From Parasphingorhabdus flavimaris (GTDB lineage: Bacteria; Pseudomonadota; Alphaproteobacteria; Sphingomonadales; Sphingomonadaceae): a stretch of DNA of 64,000 bases. Location of the stretch: assembly GCF_013371215.1 (NCBI RefSeq), contig NZ_JABWMH010000005.1:1-64000 (forward strand), read 5' to 3'. Shown here piece after piece: positions 6,936-16,834 of the stretch (its first letter is position 1; the number at the start of each line of letters is the position of its first letter). The notes under the pieces are model-generated. The model worked only from the letters and a program-made list of their open reading frames with translations, had not been told where the DNA came from and ran no database searches. A program made the translations under genes and the position numbers.

Positions 6936-9002
6936 ATGACCAAAAAGCTGACTCGTCCGCCATTTGCAGAACAGCGCCCCCATAGCTACAAACGGCACGG
7001 ATATGTCGTCAATGACCCGTGGCACTGGCTGAAAGATGCGCGATATCCGGTGGTCGAGGACGAAGATGTGCTCGCTTATCTGAAGGCGGAAAACCAGTGG
7101 TTCGAGCAGAATATGGCGGATCGCAAGCCGCTTATCCAATCGCTGTTTCAGGAGATGAAGGCGCGGATCAAGGAAGACGACAGCTCGGTGCCGCAAAAGG
7201 ACGGCGACTGGCTCTACTGGGCCAAGTTCGAGGAGGGCATGCAATATCGCCAGCACTGGCGCAAGGCGGTCTCGGGCGGCGAAGACCAGCTGATGCTGGA
7301 CGAGAATGTTCTGGCCGAGGGCAAGGAATATTTCCGGCTGGGTGCGGCGTCGGTTTCACCCGACGGCCGGTTGCTGGCTTATGCCTATGACGACAACGGG
7401 TCCGAACGGTTCGAGGCGCGGATCAAGGACCTGTCGAGCGGCGAGCTGCTGCCCGACATCATCCCTGGCACCCTGTCGAGCCTGGTCTGGTCCGCCGACT
7501 CCAAAATGCTGCTCTACGGCCTCGCCAACGAGCAATGGCGCACCGACAATGCCCGGATCCATGTTCTGGGCACCGACATTATTGACGATGTCGAACTATA
7601 TCACGAAGATGACGAGGGTTTCCGTGTCGGCATCGGCCTCACCCATTCGGAAAAATATATCACCATTTCGACGGGTGATCACGAGACCAGCGAAGTGCGG
7701 CTGGTGCCGACGGACAATCCGCTGGCCAAGCCGATTTTGGTGTCTGCGCGGAAAGTTGGTCGCGAGTATGAAGTCGAGGAGCATGATGACATGCTCTATA
7801 TCCTGACCAACGACGAGCATGTGAATTTCCGGCTGGCGACGGCACCGATTGCCGACCCGGACAACTGGAAGACCCTGATCGCCGGATCGGATGAATTTTA
7901 TCTCACCGATGTCTGTACTTTCAAGGACTTCTACGTGACCGAAGGTCGCGAAAACGGTCTCGATCAGATCGAAATCCGTTCTTATGGCGACCCCGGCAAG
8001 GTCGGGCGCATCGCGTTTCCCGAGGCGAGCTACAGCGCCGGTCTCGACGACAATCCCGAATATGATGTCGACAAGCTGCGGCTCAGCTATGATTCGATGG
8101 TCACGCCAAGCACCGCCTTTGACTATCACCTCGACAACCAGTCGCTCGAAACGCTCAAGGTGCAGGAAATTCCTTCCGGCTATGATGCCAGTCAATATGT
8201 CACGGAACGGCTGATGATCGAGGTGCGCGACGGCACGGTCGTGCCGGTGTCGCTAGTCTATCGCAAGGATAGCAAGATCGACGGCAGCGCGCCGCTCCAT
8301 CTCTATTCCTACGGTGCCTATGGCTATGCCGTGCCGCCCAGCTTTTCCACCACACGGCTCAGTCTGGTCGACCGCGGCTTCGTCTATGCGATCGCCCATA
8401 TCCGCGGCGGCGACGATCTGGGCCGCAACTGGTATCTCGACGGCAAGCTGACCAAGCGGACCAACACGTTCAACGATTTCGTTGATGTTGCCAGGGGCCT
8501 GATTGCCAAGGGCTATACCAGCGAGGGACGGATCACCGCCTCGGGCGGTTCGGCCGGCGGCGAACTGATGGGGGCAATCGTCAACAGCGACCCCGAACTG
8601 TGGGGCGCCATCGTTGCTCATGTGCCATTCGTCGATGTGCTCAACACGATGCAGGACGAGAGCCTGCCGCTGACCCCCGGTGAATGGCCGGAATGGGGCA
8701 ATCCGATCACCGACAAGACGGCTTTTGAATATATCCGCAGCTATTCGCCTTATGATCAGGTCAGCGCGCAGGCCTATCCGCCGATGCTGATTACCGGCGG
8801 CCTCAACGATCCGCGTGTCACTTATTGGGAGCCGGCCAAATGGACGGCCAGGCTGCGCGCGACCAAGACGGACGATAATATCCTGTTGCTCAAGACCAAT
8901 ATGGGCGCGGGCCACGGTGGCAAGTCGGGGCGCTGGAATGCACTGGAAGAAACCGCCGAAGAGTTCGCCTTCATCCTGTGGCAAATGGGGATGGCCGAGT
9001 GA
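6936..9002 (+). CDS. ptrB: oligopeptidase B (protease II), serine peptidase S9A
   Basis: A protein of 688 residues, the normal length for oligopeptidase B. The N-terminal half is a seven-bladed propeller that restricts access to short peptides; the C-terminal half is an alpha/beta hydrolase. The catalytic triad is Ser in ASGGSAGGELMG (about 538), Asp in GGLNDPRV (about 624) and His in GAGHGGKSGR (about 662). It cuts after basic residues in oligopeptides in the cytosol. No signal peptide is present. It is divergent from pepP across about 95 bases. Its last four bases overlap the following thioesterase start. Confidence 0.93.
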   Translation: MTKKLTRPPFAEQRPHSYKRHGYVVNDPWHWLKDARYPVVEDEDVLAYLKAENQWFEQNMADRKPLIQSLFQEMKARIKEDDSSVPQKDGDWLYWAKFEEGMQYRQHWRKAVSGGEDQLMLDENVLAEGKEYFRLGAASVSPDGRLLAYAYDDNGSERFEARIKDLSSGELLPDIIPGTLSSLVWSADSKMLLYGLANEQWRTDNARIHVLGTDIIDDVELYHEDDEGFRVGIGLTHSEKYITISTGDHETSEVRLVPTDNPLAKPILVSARKVGREYEVEEHDDMLYILTNDEHVNFRLATAPIADPDNWKTLIAGSDEFYLTDVCTFKDFYVTEGRENGLDQIEIRSYGDPGKVGRIAFPEASYSAGLDDNPEYDVDKLRLSYDSMVTPSTAFDYHLDNQSLETLKVQEIPSGYDASQYVTERLMIEVRDGTVVPVSLVYRKDSKIDGSAPLHLYSYGAYGYAVPPSFSTTRLSLVDRGFVYAIAHIRGGDDLGRNWYLDGKLTKRTNTFNDFVDVARGLIAKGYTSEGRITASGGSAGGELMGAIVNSDPELWGAIVAHVPFVDVLNTMQDESLPLTPGEWPEWGNPITDKTAFEYIRSYSPYDQVSAQAYPPMLITGGLNDPRVTYWEPAKWTARLRATKTDDNILLLKTNMGAGHGGKSGRWNALEETAEEFAFILWQMGMAE

Positions 9003-9406
9003 CACCACCGGAAACATCCTTCGCTCTTGCGATTACCGCTCAGCCGGACGACATAGACGAGCTCGGCCATGTCAATAATGCGGTCTGGGTGCGCTGGATT
9101 CAGGACATGGCGACGGCGCACTGGAATGCGATTGCGCCGCAGGAGGCCATTGATCGCTATATCTGGGTCGTGACCCGGCACGAGATCGACTATCGCGGCA
9201 ATGTCGGGGCAGGCGAAACCGTGACCGGTCGGACCTGGATTTCAGAACCGCCCAAAGGCGCCCGTTTCTGGCGCAATGTCAGCTTCACAGGGCCCGATGA
9301 CAAGATCAAGGTTGTCGCCAAAACCAACTGGGCGATTATCGATCAGGCCAGGGGCCGCGCGGTGCGCGTCCCATCAGACCTCGCGGATCTGTTTCTGAAC
9401 GATTAG
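8999..9406 (+). CDS. acyl-CoA thioesterase (4HBT hotdog family)
   Basis: About 135 residues with the hotdog signature DIDELGHVNNAVWVRWIQD near the N-terminus; the Asp/Asn-rich GHVNN turn is typical of FadM/YbgC-like thioesterases. Strands in HEIDYRGNVGAGETV and SFTGPDDKIKVVAKTNW complete the fold. I prefer GTG 8999, which forms a four-base GTGA overlap with the ptrB stop, over ATG 8978 inside ptrB. Translational coupling to ptrB is likely. The end overlaps the convergent Mic60-like gene by four bases. The substrate is not known. Confidence 0.85.
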   Translation: MTPPETSFALAITAQPDDIDELGHVNNAVWVRWIQDMATAHWNAIAPQEAIDRYIWVVTRHEIDYRGNVGAGETVTGRTWISEPPKGARFWRNVSFTGPDDKIKVVAKTNWAIIDQARGRAVRVPSDLADLFLND

Positions 9407-10371
9407 GGCGCCGGTATCGGTGTCGTTGGTGCCAATGGCGAAGGCTGATCCACCCTTTCACCCTCGGATGTACGCAATTGCTGCGGCTCCAGAATGGCTG
9501 CGGTCTCGATAACGTCGAGCGCCCGCCGCGCTTCGTTATAGCGCCGGGCTTTTTCCATCCATATCGAGGCGTCTTCATCCTTTTCGAGTCCGGTCAGTTT
9601 TTCGACTTCCGCAATGGCAGCATCCACATTCCCCGTTTCAAGATAGCGCTTCGCCCGCAGCAGCCGCTGTTGCGGTGCTGGAGACGGCGTGCCCTGACGG
9701 CGAATCACGAACAGATCGGACAATTCGCGCTTGAATTCGGCCCAGAATCCTGCGCCACTGGAGCCGGACGCCAATGAAGGCCCGATATCATCCAGCCCTG
9801 CCTCCAACTCTTCCAGCGTAACCGGTTGCCGAGAGGCATTGACGATCGTCGTAACTGCCTTGGGCTGGGCATCGCCAAAGCGGAGCCGTAACTGGGGATC
9901 GATATAGCCAAGCGGCGAACCGCGATCCAGCGCGCGGCGCGCGGCAAAGGCAATCAACAGGCCCTCGGCACGGGCAGCGTTGCCCGATGCGGCCTGCGCC
10001 TGGACGTTGATCCGCGACAAGCGATCTTCCAGATCGGCGACCCGCACGGCCAGCGCACGTTCCAGCTCGGGTGTCAGGACCGGGGCGGCACCCTCGGTCG
10101 ATTGCGTTTGCGCGGGCAAGACACTGCCATCCGCATCAATCCGGTTCGCCAGCGCGGTCACCGGGTCCGGGCCCGTCGTTGCCGCTTTGTCGCCATTGGC
10201 GGCAGCGGCTATTTCCGCATCTGACTTGCTGTCAAAGGGATTATAGCGCGACAATATCCATCCGGTCAGGATAACGCCGCCGACGAAGGCCACGATCATC
10301 AATATCAGTACATTGCGCGTAAGGTTGCTCTTGCCAGCTGTCGGCGAATGCCTCTCGTAATCCCGGCTCAT
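9403..10371 (-). CDS. alphaproteobacterial Mic60 (mitofilin)-like inner-membrane protein
   Basis: About 322 residues. There is a short cytosolic N-terminus, one transmembrane helix (NVLILMIVAFVGGVILTGWI, about residues 19-38), an acidic Ala-rich linker, a coiled-coil region (AVRVADLEDRLSRINVQAQ) and a C-terminal mitofilin-like helical domain (RLLRAKRYLETGNVDAAIAE). Alphaproteobacterial Mic60 homologues shape intracytoplasmic membranes and are typically encoded next to hemD/hemC, exactly as here. The start is ATG 10371; upstream in-frame sequence is unlike protein and overlaps hemD. It was historically annotated as hypothetical (COG4223). Position and architecture make the assignment good, though sequence conservation is low. 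Confidence 0.75.
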   Translation of the reverse strand: MSRDYERHSPTAGKSNLTRNVLILMIVAFVGGVILTGWILSRYNPFDSKSDAEIAAAANGDKAATTGPDPVTALANRIDADGSVLPAQTQSTEGAAPVLTPELERALAVRVADLEDRLSRINVQAQAASGNAARAEGLLIAFAARRALDRGSPLGYIDPQLRLRFGDAQPKAVTTIVNASRQPVTLEELEAGLDDIGPSLASGSSGAGFWAEFKRELSDLFVIRRQGTPSPAPQQRLLRAKRYLETGNVDAAIAEVEKLTGLEKDEDASIWMEKARRYNEARRALDVIETAAILEPQQLRTSEGERVDQPSPLAPTTPIPAP

Positions 10372-10417
10372 TCCGGCTCCTTTTTTTCGGTTCGGCCGCC
10401 AAAAGGGCCAAATGCGC

Positions 10418-11104
10418 TCAATTTGACAGACATAGTGCGCTCGCCAAAGACAGTAAAGCGTCGTCATCCGGATGTTCCGCGCTTTGGACGCTTTTCCATC
10501 CCTGCCCTGCGGCTTCAGCCACTTTCTCCGAGAAGGCCAGCACATGGTGGATATGTGTAGGCAACCGCAATCTTTCCAATTCGGATACGAGATGGCTGGC
10601 AGCGCGGGCCGAATGCAGCACTATGATCGCTTCCTCGGCAAGGCAGGCTATCGCTTCCGGGCCCAGCGCCATCGCTTTGGACCGGTAGACCGGTATGATT
10701 TCCAGGTGTCGGCCTTCGACCGAAAGCTCCATATGCTGCTCGCCCGCCAGCCATAATATCTCTCGATATGCGGCGTCACCCAGCTGGTCCAGAAGATCGC
10801 GCGCATCCGTATTGCCGCTCTGTACAACTTGAAAGCCGGCCGCCATTGCTGCGACTGCCGTTTTCTCGCCTACCGCCAGCACCGGCAAGGACCGATATTC
10901 CGCCAGCCGAGGACCACCAAATCGCAGCGCATTGGCGCTGGTCAGCAGCAACGCATCAAAATCCTCCGCCGCCGGCCCCGACCAGGCAATCGATTCGACC
11001 GCAAACAATGGGTCGACAACCGCGGACAATCCCAAATCCTTCGCTCGCCGTTCGGTTTGCAATGCCCCGTCGAGCGGCCGAAGGATCAGCAGCTTCGGTG
11101 TCAT
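10418..11104 (-). CDS. hemD: uroporphyrinogen-III synthase
   Basis: A 228-residue HemD protein. It closes hydroxymethylbilane with inversion of ring D to give uroporphyrinogen III, the branch point for haem, sirohaem and cobalamin. Family features are the N-terminal LILRPLDGALQT, the DALLLTSANALRF segment (about 50-62) and the later IIVLHSARAASHLV segment. The sequence family is poorly conserved, so position is strong support: its ATG overlaps the hemC stop by four bases and the Mic60-like gene follows 46 bases downstream. Confidence 0.9.
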   Translation of the reverse strand: MTPKLLILRPLDGALQTERRAKDLGLSAVVDPLFAVESIAWSGPAAEDFDALLLTSANALRFGGPRLAEYRSLPVLAVGEKTAVAAMAAGFQVVQSGNTDARDLLDQLGDAAYREILWLAGEQHMELSVEGRHLEIIPVYRSKAMALGPEAIACLAEEAIIVLHSARAASHLVSELERLRLPTHIHHVLAFSEKVAEAAGQGWKSVQSAEHPDDDALLSLASALCLSN

Positions 11105-12054
11105 CGGCCAAATACGGCTTTCAGTTCCGCGCTCGCCTGCCCTAGCAGCGTGTCTGCCAATATGCCCGGAGCAGAAACATCTCCGGTATCAAAGCTGGAC
11201 TTACCATCAACGAATTGCGAACCGTCCGGCAGCAGGATTTCGGCGCGCAGATGGATCGTCGCACCGTCGACAGTCGCCATCGCGGCAACCGGACTGTGAC
11301 AATCTGCAGTCAATTGTTCCAGAAAAAGGCGTTCGGCGGTGACCGCGCGAAATGTATTGGTCGATGAGATGGCATGCATCAGGCGCCGGACATGGCTGTC
11401 CTCGGACCTGACCTCGACACCGATCGCGCCCTGTGCCGGTGCCGGAAGCATGATCTCGTTGGAAATTTCCGCGCCGATATCATCCATGTCCAGCCGTTTC
11501 AGACCGGCTGCAGCAAGCAATGTGGCGTCATATTCCCCGTCCTCGATTTTTTTCAGACGGGCCTGCACATTGCCGCGAATCAACCTTATATCCAGATCAT
11601 TCCTCTGCCGCAGAAGCTGGGCCTTGCGGCGCGGAGAGGCGGTCCCGACCACGGCACGCTCTGCCAAGGCATCGATCGAATCCGCTCCGATCAGCCGATC
11701 GTGCACGTCGGCGCGCTCCAGCATCGCGGCCAGAATGAATTCGCCCGGCCGGATTGTTTCGACATCTTTCATGCTGTGCACGGCGCAATCAATTTCGCCA
11801 TTGCCAAGCGCGCGGTCCAGTTCCTTGGTCCACAGCGCCTTGCCGCCGATGTCGGCCAGTGCGCGATCCTGTATCTTGTCGCCGCTCGCGATCATCGGCA
11901 CCAGCTCGACCTGATCCGGTCGCCATCCGTGGATTGACAATAGCGCATTGGCGACCATCGTGGCCTGCGCCATCGCTAGCGGGGACTGGCGTGTTCCGAT
12001 GCGCAGGGGCCGGTCAATGGCAGCCAGAATCTCTTTTTTGGTATCTTTGGTCAT
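11101..12054 (-). CDS. hemC: porphobilinogen deaminase (hydroxymethylbilane synthase)
   Basis: A 317-residue enzyme that condenses four porphobilinogens into hydroxymethylbilane. Clear motifs are IGTRQSPLAMAQA near the N-terminus, HSMKDVET (about 92-99), GTASPRRKAQLL (about 137-148) and TADCHSPVAAMA, whose Cys (about 250) attaches the dipyrromethane cofactor. It is the first gene of hemC-hemD-Mic60. Only 44 bases separate it from the divergent tsaD, so the two promoters must be very compact. Confidence 0.96.
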   Translation of the reverse strand: MTKDTKKEILAAIDRPLRIGTRQSPLAMAQATMVANALLSIHGWRPDQVELVPMIASGDKIQDRALADIGGKALWTKELDRALGNGEIDCAVHSMKDVETIRPGEFILAAMLERADVHDRLIGADSIDALAERAVVGTASPRRKAQLLRQRNDLDIRLIRGNVQARLKKIEDGEYDATLLAAAGLKRLDMDDIGAEISNEIMLPAPAQGAIGVEVRSEDSHVRRLMHAISSTNTFRAVTAERLFLEQLTADCHSPVAAMATVDGATIHLRAEILLPDGSQFVDGKSSFDTGDVSAPGILADTLLGQASAELKAVFGR

Positions 12055-12098
12055 GATAGCGCTTGTCCTAATGGCTTGAGCGCCTAAGTAAAAGCGTC

Positions 12099-13133
12099 AT
12101 GAGCCTCATCCTGGGAATTGAATCGAGCTGCGACGAAACGGCAGCCGCGTTGGTCACATCCGAGCGCGAGATACTGGCGCATAAACTTGCAGGCCAGGAA
12201 GCCGAACATGCCCCCTATGGCGGCGTGGTTCCCGAAATCGCAGCCCGCGCCCATGCCGAGATACTGACCCCGCTGATCACAGCCGCGATGGACGAAGCAG
12301 GAAAGTCGCTGGATGATGTCGATGCTATTGCTGCAACCGCGGGTCCCGGCCTGATCGGCGGTGTCATGGTCGGCTTGGTGACAGGCAAGGCCCTCGCGAT
12401 GGCTGCGGGCAAGCCGCTGATTGCGGTCAATCATCTCGAGGGTCATGCTCTGTCGCCGAGACTGGTCAATCCGGATCTGTCTTATCCCTATTTGCTGCTG
12501 CTGGTGTCCGGCGGCCACTGCCAGATATTGCGCGTCGAGGGCGTCGGCCAATATCGGCGACTGGCGACCACCATCGACGATGCTGCGGGCGAGGCCTTTG
12601 ACAAGACGGCGAAAATATTGGGTCTCGGTTATCCCGGCGGACCAAAGGTCGAAGCCATTGCGCGGGAAGGTGATCCCGAGGCGGTTCCGCTGCCGCGACC
12701 GTTGATCCGTTCTGCCGAACCGCATTTCTCTTTCGCTGGTTTGAAAAGCGCCGTGGTGCGGGCCCACAAGAGCGGCGCACATCGCCCCGAAGATCTCGCA
12801 GCTTCCTTTCAGCAGGCGGTGGTCGATTGCCTGCGCGACCGGCTCGAGAAAGCGATTCATGATCATGGCCGCTGCGCGCATCTCGTGGTCGCGGGCGGGG
12901 TCGCCGCCAACGGTCCGATCCGCGCCATGCTCGAACAGGTGGCGGAGGGTCACGACATGATCTTCACAGCACCACCCAACTGGCTGTGCACCGATAATGC
13001 CGCAATGATTGCCTGGGCTGGTGCCGAGCGTTTCGCAGCCGGTCTGACCGATTCCCTGGATTTTGTCGCGCGACCGCGCTGGCCGCTCGACCCGACCGCC
13101 GAGAAAGCGCGCGGCGCAGGGGTGAAAGCATGA
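12099..13133 (+). CDS. tsaD: tRNA N6-adenosine threonylcarbamoyltransferase
   Basis: A 344-residue Kae1/TsaD protein. With TsaB and TsaE it transfers the threonylcarbamoyl group to A37 of ANN-decoding tRNAs. The ASKHA fold is marked by [15 protein letters not shown] at the N-terminus, the metal-binding NHLEGH (about 110-115), [11 protein letters not shown] and [12 protein letters not shown]. No ribosome site is evident before ATG 12099, and the leader must be very short. Its last four bases overlap gpsA (ATGA), a tsaD-gpsA pairing common in alphaproteobacteria. Confidence 0.96.
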   Translation: MSLILGIESSCDETAAALVTSEREILAHKLAGQEAEHAPYGGVVPEIAARAHAEILTPLITAAMDEAGKSLDDVDAIAATAGPGLIGGVMVGLVTGKALAMAAGKPLIAVNHLEGHALSPRLVNPDLSYPYLLLLVSGGHCQILRVEGVGQYRRLATTIDDAAGEAFDKTAKILGLGYPGGPKVEAIAREGDPEAVPLPRPLIRSAEPHFSFAGLKSAVVRAHKSGAHRPEDLAASFQQAVVDCLRDRLEKAIHDHGRCAHLVVAGGVAANGPIRAMLEQVAEGHDMIFTAPPNWLCTDNAAMIAWAGAERFAAGLTDSLDFVARPRWPLDPTAEKARGAGVKA

Positions 13134-14125
13134 CCGGAATACATGCGAAAATCGGCGTAATCGGCGCGGGAGCATGGGGCACCGCATTGGCGCAAGTTCT
13201 CTCCGAAGGGCAGGACCAGTTACTATTGTGGGCCCGCGAGCCAGAGATTGTCGATCAAATCAACCAGTCCCACGAAAACAAGACTTTTCTCCCTGGCCAC
13301 CGGCTCCGCGAAAATATCCGCGCGACCCAAGACTGGGACGCGATAGCGGCCTGCGATATATTGTTGCTGGTCACGCCCGCGCAGCATCTGCGGGCGACAC
13401 TTCAGACTCTGCCCAAAACAAATGCCTCCCTGATTCTCTGCTGCAAGGGGATCGAGGCGCAGAGCCAGATGCTGCTCAGCGAAGTCGCCCGGCAAGTCCG
13501 GCCGGACAATCCGCTCGCGATATTGTCGGGGCCTACATTTGCCCATGAAGTCGCTCAAGGCCTGCCAACGGCTCTGACGCTCGCCTGCGAGAGTGAAACC
13601 CTGTGGGACAAGCTCAATCCGCTGATCGCAAAGCCGAGCTTCCGCCCCTATTATTCCGACGATGTCGCCGGTGCCGAAATCGGCGGCGCGGTCAAGAATG
13701 TGCTGGCGATCGGTTGCGGCGTGGTCGACGGTGCCGGCCTCGGTCAAAATGCGCGGGCATCGCTGATCAGTCGCGGCTTTGCCGAAATGCTTCGCTACGG
13801 CGCAGCACGCGGAGCCCGGGCGGATACATTGGCCGGCTTGTGCGGGCTGGGTGATCTGGTGCTAACCTGCTCCTCGACCAGCTCGCGCAATTTCTCGCTC
13901 GGCAAGGGATTGGGTGAAGGTATATCCGCTATAACACTTCTGTCGGACCGGAAGACCGTAGCCGAAGGAGCATCGACCGCGCCTGTTCTTCAGCAGGATG
14001 CGAGAGCGCGCCAGGTCGATATGCCGATCGTTGACGCTGTTTGTGCTTTACTTGCCGGCAAGGCAGACGTTCAGTCTGTGGTCACCCAGCTGATGAAAAG
14101 GCCGCTGGTCTCCGAAAGCAGATAG
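13130..14125 (+). CDS. gpsA: NAD(P)H-dependent glycerol-3-phosphate dehydrogenase
   Basis: A 331-residue enzyme that reduces dihydroxyacetone phosphate to sn-glycerol 3-phosphate for phospholipid synthesis. The Rossmann motif [14 protein letters not shown] is at about residues 10-23. The catalytic region is [13 protein letters not shown] (about 184-196), with the conserved Lys in [15 protein letters not shown] and [14 protein letters not shown] are typical downstream blocks. Cytosolic; coupled to tsaD by a four-base overlap. Confidence 0.96.
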   Translation: MTGIHAKIGVIGAGAWGTALAQVLSEGQDQLLLWAREPEIVDQINQSHENKTFLPGHRLRENIRATQDWDAIAACDILLLVTPAQHLRATLQTLPKTNASLILCCKGIEAQSQMLLSEVARQVRPDNPLAILSGPTFAHEVAQGLPTALTLACESETLWDKLNPLIAKPSFRPYYSDDVAGAEIGGAVKNVLAIGCGVVDGAGLGQNARASLISRGFAEMLRYGAARGARADTLAGLCGLGDLVLTCSSTSSRNFSLGKGLGEGISAITLLSDRKTVAEGASTAPVLQQDARARQVDMPIVDAVCALLAGKADVQSVVTQLMKRPLVSESR

Positions 14126-14204
14126 ACCAGCAAGGCATGATGATGACAAAAAACCGAAACTGCTATAGACGGCTTACCCAGAAGCGGGCCAGCCGGAGAG
14201 CGAT

Positions 14205-15728
14205 TTGAACAGTCCTGAAACATCAGGTACGGCTGATGCAGCACCAATCGAAGGTGATGCGACCGCTGACAAGAGCAAGGACGACATTGCTGCGCTGGCG
14301 AAAGGTGGACGGACCAATATTTTCGGTTTTCTGCTTCGTCTGGCCGCTCGTCTGCCGTTTCTGTTCATTGCCGGTCGAATTTATGGAGCGGAAGCGCTCG
14401 GGCGCTTTGCCTATGCGATTTTGGTGGTGGAATTTGCAGCGCAGCTCGCGACCCTTGGCCTCAAGCGGGGACTGGCAGCGCAGCTCAGCAAGACCCAGCG
14501 CCCTCACGTCCACGTGGTCTGGGACGGCTTGCTGGTAAGTTTCCTGGCATCCGGCGTCGCGGCGGCTATCCTCATAGCCTTTCCGTTCATCATGTTCCCG
14601 AACAGCGAGATCAACGGACTCGACCGGTTCCTGCCGCTGGTCATATTTACCGTCGTAGGCGCCGATATTGCGCTGGCCGCCCTCGCCTATCGTTACGATA
14701 TCGCCTCAACTGTGCGCGCCCGGTCGGTTGTCGAGCCCTGGACAATCAGCATCGCCGCATTTCTCTTCTCATATTATTCGCTCCGTGACGGCCTGATCCT
14801 TTCCTATGTCGTGTCGATGATTGCGGCATTGCTGGCGTCGCTCTGGCCCTTGTTCAAAAGCTATGGCCTGCCCCACGGTTGGCGACCGAAACCGATGAAA
14901 ATCGCAAAAATCGCCCGGCGCAACATGCCGCTCGCCGCGGCCGATGCTGCCGAATGGGGATCACGCAGGCTCGATCTGGCCATTCTCGGCCTGTTCGCCT
15001 CGCCTGCGATCGTCGGAATCTATTATATCGCACAGCAGGTGGCGAGCCTGCCGCAGAAGCTGAAAACCAGTTTCGATCCGATTCTCGGCCCCGTCATCAC
15101 CCGCAATCTGGAAGCAGGCAATCTGAAAGCCATCGCCAGCCAGGTCAGCCAGGTCGGTTACTGGATCATTGCCGCACAGATCGGCATCGCGCTTGCACTG
15201 GCAATACCGGGGGAAGCCGTTATGGGCCTGGTCGGGCCCGGCTTCGTCGGCGGGACCGGTGCCCTCGCCTTCCTGCTGGCTGCAGAAGCCGTAGCCGCAA
15301 CCGCTGTGGTCAGCGAATCTGCGCTGGTCTATATCGCCCGGCATCGCAATTTGCTGATCTCGCTATCGATGTTGCTGTTACAGGCAGCGCTTAGCGTCGC
15401 CTTCATCCAGATTTGCGTCTTTCTGGGCTGGGGCCCGCTGTTCCAGGCAGCAGCCGTCGCCGCCGCCCTGATGGTCGCCCTTGCTTATGCTTCGGTGGTC
15501 AAGGCGATTTTCCTGTCAAAACTGCTCGACGCACCGGTCAACGGATGGCGCTGGACCCTGTTGATCGCGGTCGCCGTTGCGAGCGCGATCGGCTATCTTG
15601 CCACCTATCTGCCCGAGTGGATGGAACTGATCGTCGGCATCCCGATGATCCTCGGCAGCTACGCCTGGGTCATCTGGAAATGGGGCTTTGGACCGGAAGA
15701 CCGGAAATTGTTCAAAATGAAAGGCTGA
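14205..15728 (+). CDS. polysaccharide/lipid flippase-like membrane protein (MOP superfamily)
   Basis: A 507-residue polytopic protein with about 12-14 predicted helices and the LRLAARLPFLFIAGRIYGAEALGRFAYA-like start of Wzx/RfbX-type transporters (the motif lies at about residues 43-70). Such proteins flip lipid-linked sugars across the inner membrane. The start is TTG 14205, preceded by GGAGAG at a suitable distance; no better ATG lies nearby. An acidic, likely disordered cytosolic N-terminus of about 35 residues precedes the first helix. No glycosyltransferase cluster adjoins it, so the substrate is unknown. The stop abuts the convergent kinase gene. Confidence 0.75.
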   Translation: MNSPETSGTADAAPIEGDATADKSKDDIAALAKGGRTNIFGFLLRLAARLPFLFIAGRIYGAEALGRFAYAILVVEFAAQLATLGLKRGLAAQLSKTQRPHVHVVWDGLLVSFLASGVAAAILIAFPFIMFPNSEINGLDRFLPLVIFTVVGADIALAALAYRYDIASTVRARSVVEPWTISIAAFLFSYYSLRDGLILSYVVSMIAALLASLWPLFKSYGLPHGWRPKPMKIAKIARRNMPLAAADAAEWGSRRLDLAILGLFASPAIVGIYYIAQQVASLPQKLKTSFDPILGPVITRNLEAGNLKAIASQVSQVGYWIIAAQIGIALALAIPGEAVMGLVGPGFVGGTGALAFLLAAEAVAATAVVSESALVYIARHRNLLISLSMLLLQAALSVAFIQICVFLGWGPLFQAAAVAAALMVALAYASVVKAIFLSKLLDAPVNGWRWTLLIAVAVASAIGYLATYLPEWMELIVGIPMILGSYAWVIWKWGFGPEDRKLFKMKG

Positions 15729-16727
15729 TCAGCCAAGACGGTTTTTTACCAGCTCCCGCAGATCGGCTTCCGGCCGCGCGCCGTAATGCGAGATTACTTC
15801 TGCTGCGGCAATCGCGCCAATAGTCAGGCATTCTTCCATCGGACGCTGCTCGATATAACCGCTCAGAAAGCCAGCAGCAAAAAGGTCGCCGGCACCCGTC
15901 GTGTCGATGATCTTTTCGACCGGTTCAGCGGCTACCGCGGCTGTCTTGCCATCGCGCACGGCAATGGCACCCTGTTCGCTTCGCGTTACGACCAAGATTT
16001 CGACCTTCGCAGCCGTTTCCGCAACCGCCGCGTCAAAATCGTCGGTCTCGGCCAGCATCTTGATTTCCGCCTCATTGGCGAACAATATATCGATCTTGCG
16101 ATCATCGATCAGGCCGACGAATTCGGCCCGGTGCCGGTCGACGCAGAAAGTGTCGGACAGGGTGAACGCAACCTTGCGACCGTTTTCTCTGGCAATATCG
16201 ATACCCAGCGCCATCGCCGCCTTGGGTTCATCGGCGTCCCACAAATATCCCTCGAGATACAGGATCGCGCCGCTGGCGATCAAATCGGCATCGACCGCAG
16301 CGGGGGGCAGAAATTGCGAGGCACCGAGAAAGGTATTCATCGTGCGCTGCGCATCGGGCGTGACGAAAATCAGACAGCGTGCGGTCGGCGGTTCGATGCC
16401 CAGCGGTGGCACGTCAAAGTCGATCCCGGTGGCGCGAATATCATGGGCAAAAACCTCACCAAGCTGGTCATCCGCCACTTGCGCGATCAATGCACATTGC
16501 CGTCCCAATGTCGATGCGCCGGCCAACGTATTGGCACCCGAGCCGCCGCTGATTTCCCGCGCTGGGCCCATGTCCCGATATAGTTCCTGTGCACGCGCGG
16601 AATCGATCAGAGCCATGCTGCCCTTGACCAACTGCTCCTCATCGAGAAAATCATCACTGGCCTGGGAAATTACATCGACAATTGCATTGCCGATGGCGAC
16701 GATATCATAGCGGGCTTCCGTGGTCAT
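15729..16727 (-). CDS. adenosine kinase (PfkB family sugar kinase)
   Basis: A 332-residue ribokinase-fold enzyme. GNAIVDVI at the N-terminus and GGSGANTLAGASTLG (about 61-75) match the adenosine-kinase-like branch. DTTGAGDLFAAGFLSG (about 276-291) holds the catalytic Asp and the anion hole, and ANEAEIKML is a further PfkB block. It likely phosphorylates adenosine to AMP, although some relatives act on other nucleosides or sugars. Cytosolic, monocistronic by layout, convergent with the flippase-like gene. Confidence 0.88.
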   Translation of the reverse strand: MTTEARYDIVAIGNAIVDVISQASDDFLDEEQLVKGSMALIDSARAQELYRDMGPAREISGGSGANTLAGASTLGRQCALIAQVADDQLGEVFAHDIRATGIDFDVPPLGIEPPTARCLIFVTPDAQRTMNTFLGASQFLPPAAVDADLIASGAILYLEGYLWDADEPKAAMALGIDIARENGRKVAFTLSDTFCVDRHRAEFVGLIDDRKIDILFANEAEIKMLAETDDFDAAVAETAAKVEILVVTRSEQGAIAVRDGKTAAVAAEPVEKIIDTTGAGDLFAAGFLSGYIEQRPMEECLTIGAIAAAEVISHYGARPEADLRELVKNRLG

Positions 16728-16834
16728 AAAAATCCTTCTGGGGTAGATTGTCCGGTTGGGGGTGCGTTACGGCTTTGCCCCCATGCCATCAAGCAGAATT
16801 GACGCTGGCCGGGCAATCGTGACATGAAGCGCAA

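Noticed and set aside
11374-11937. Long plus-strand open frames opposite hemC (and similar long antisense frames opposite pepP, the flavoprotein fusion and dcp)
   Set aside because: They are mirror images of conserved genes in GC-rich DNA and lack domain motifs or ribosome sites.
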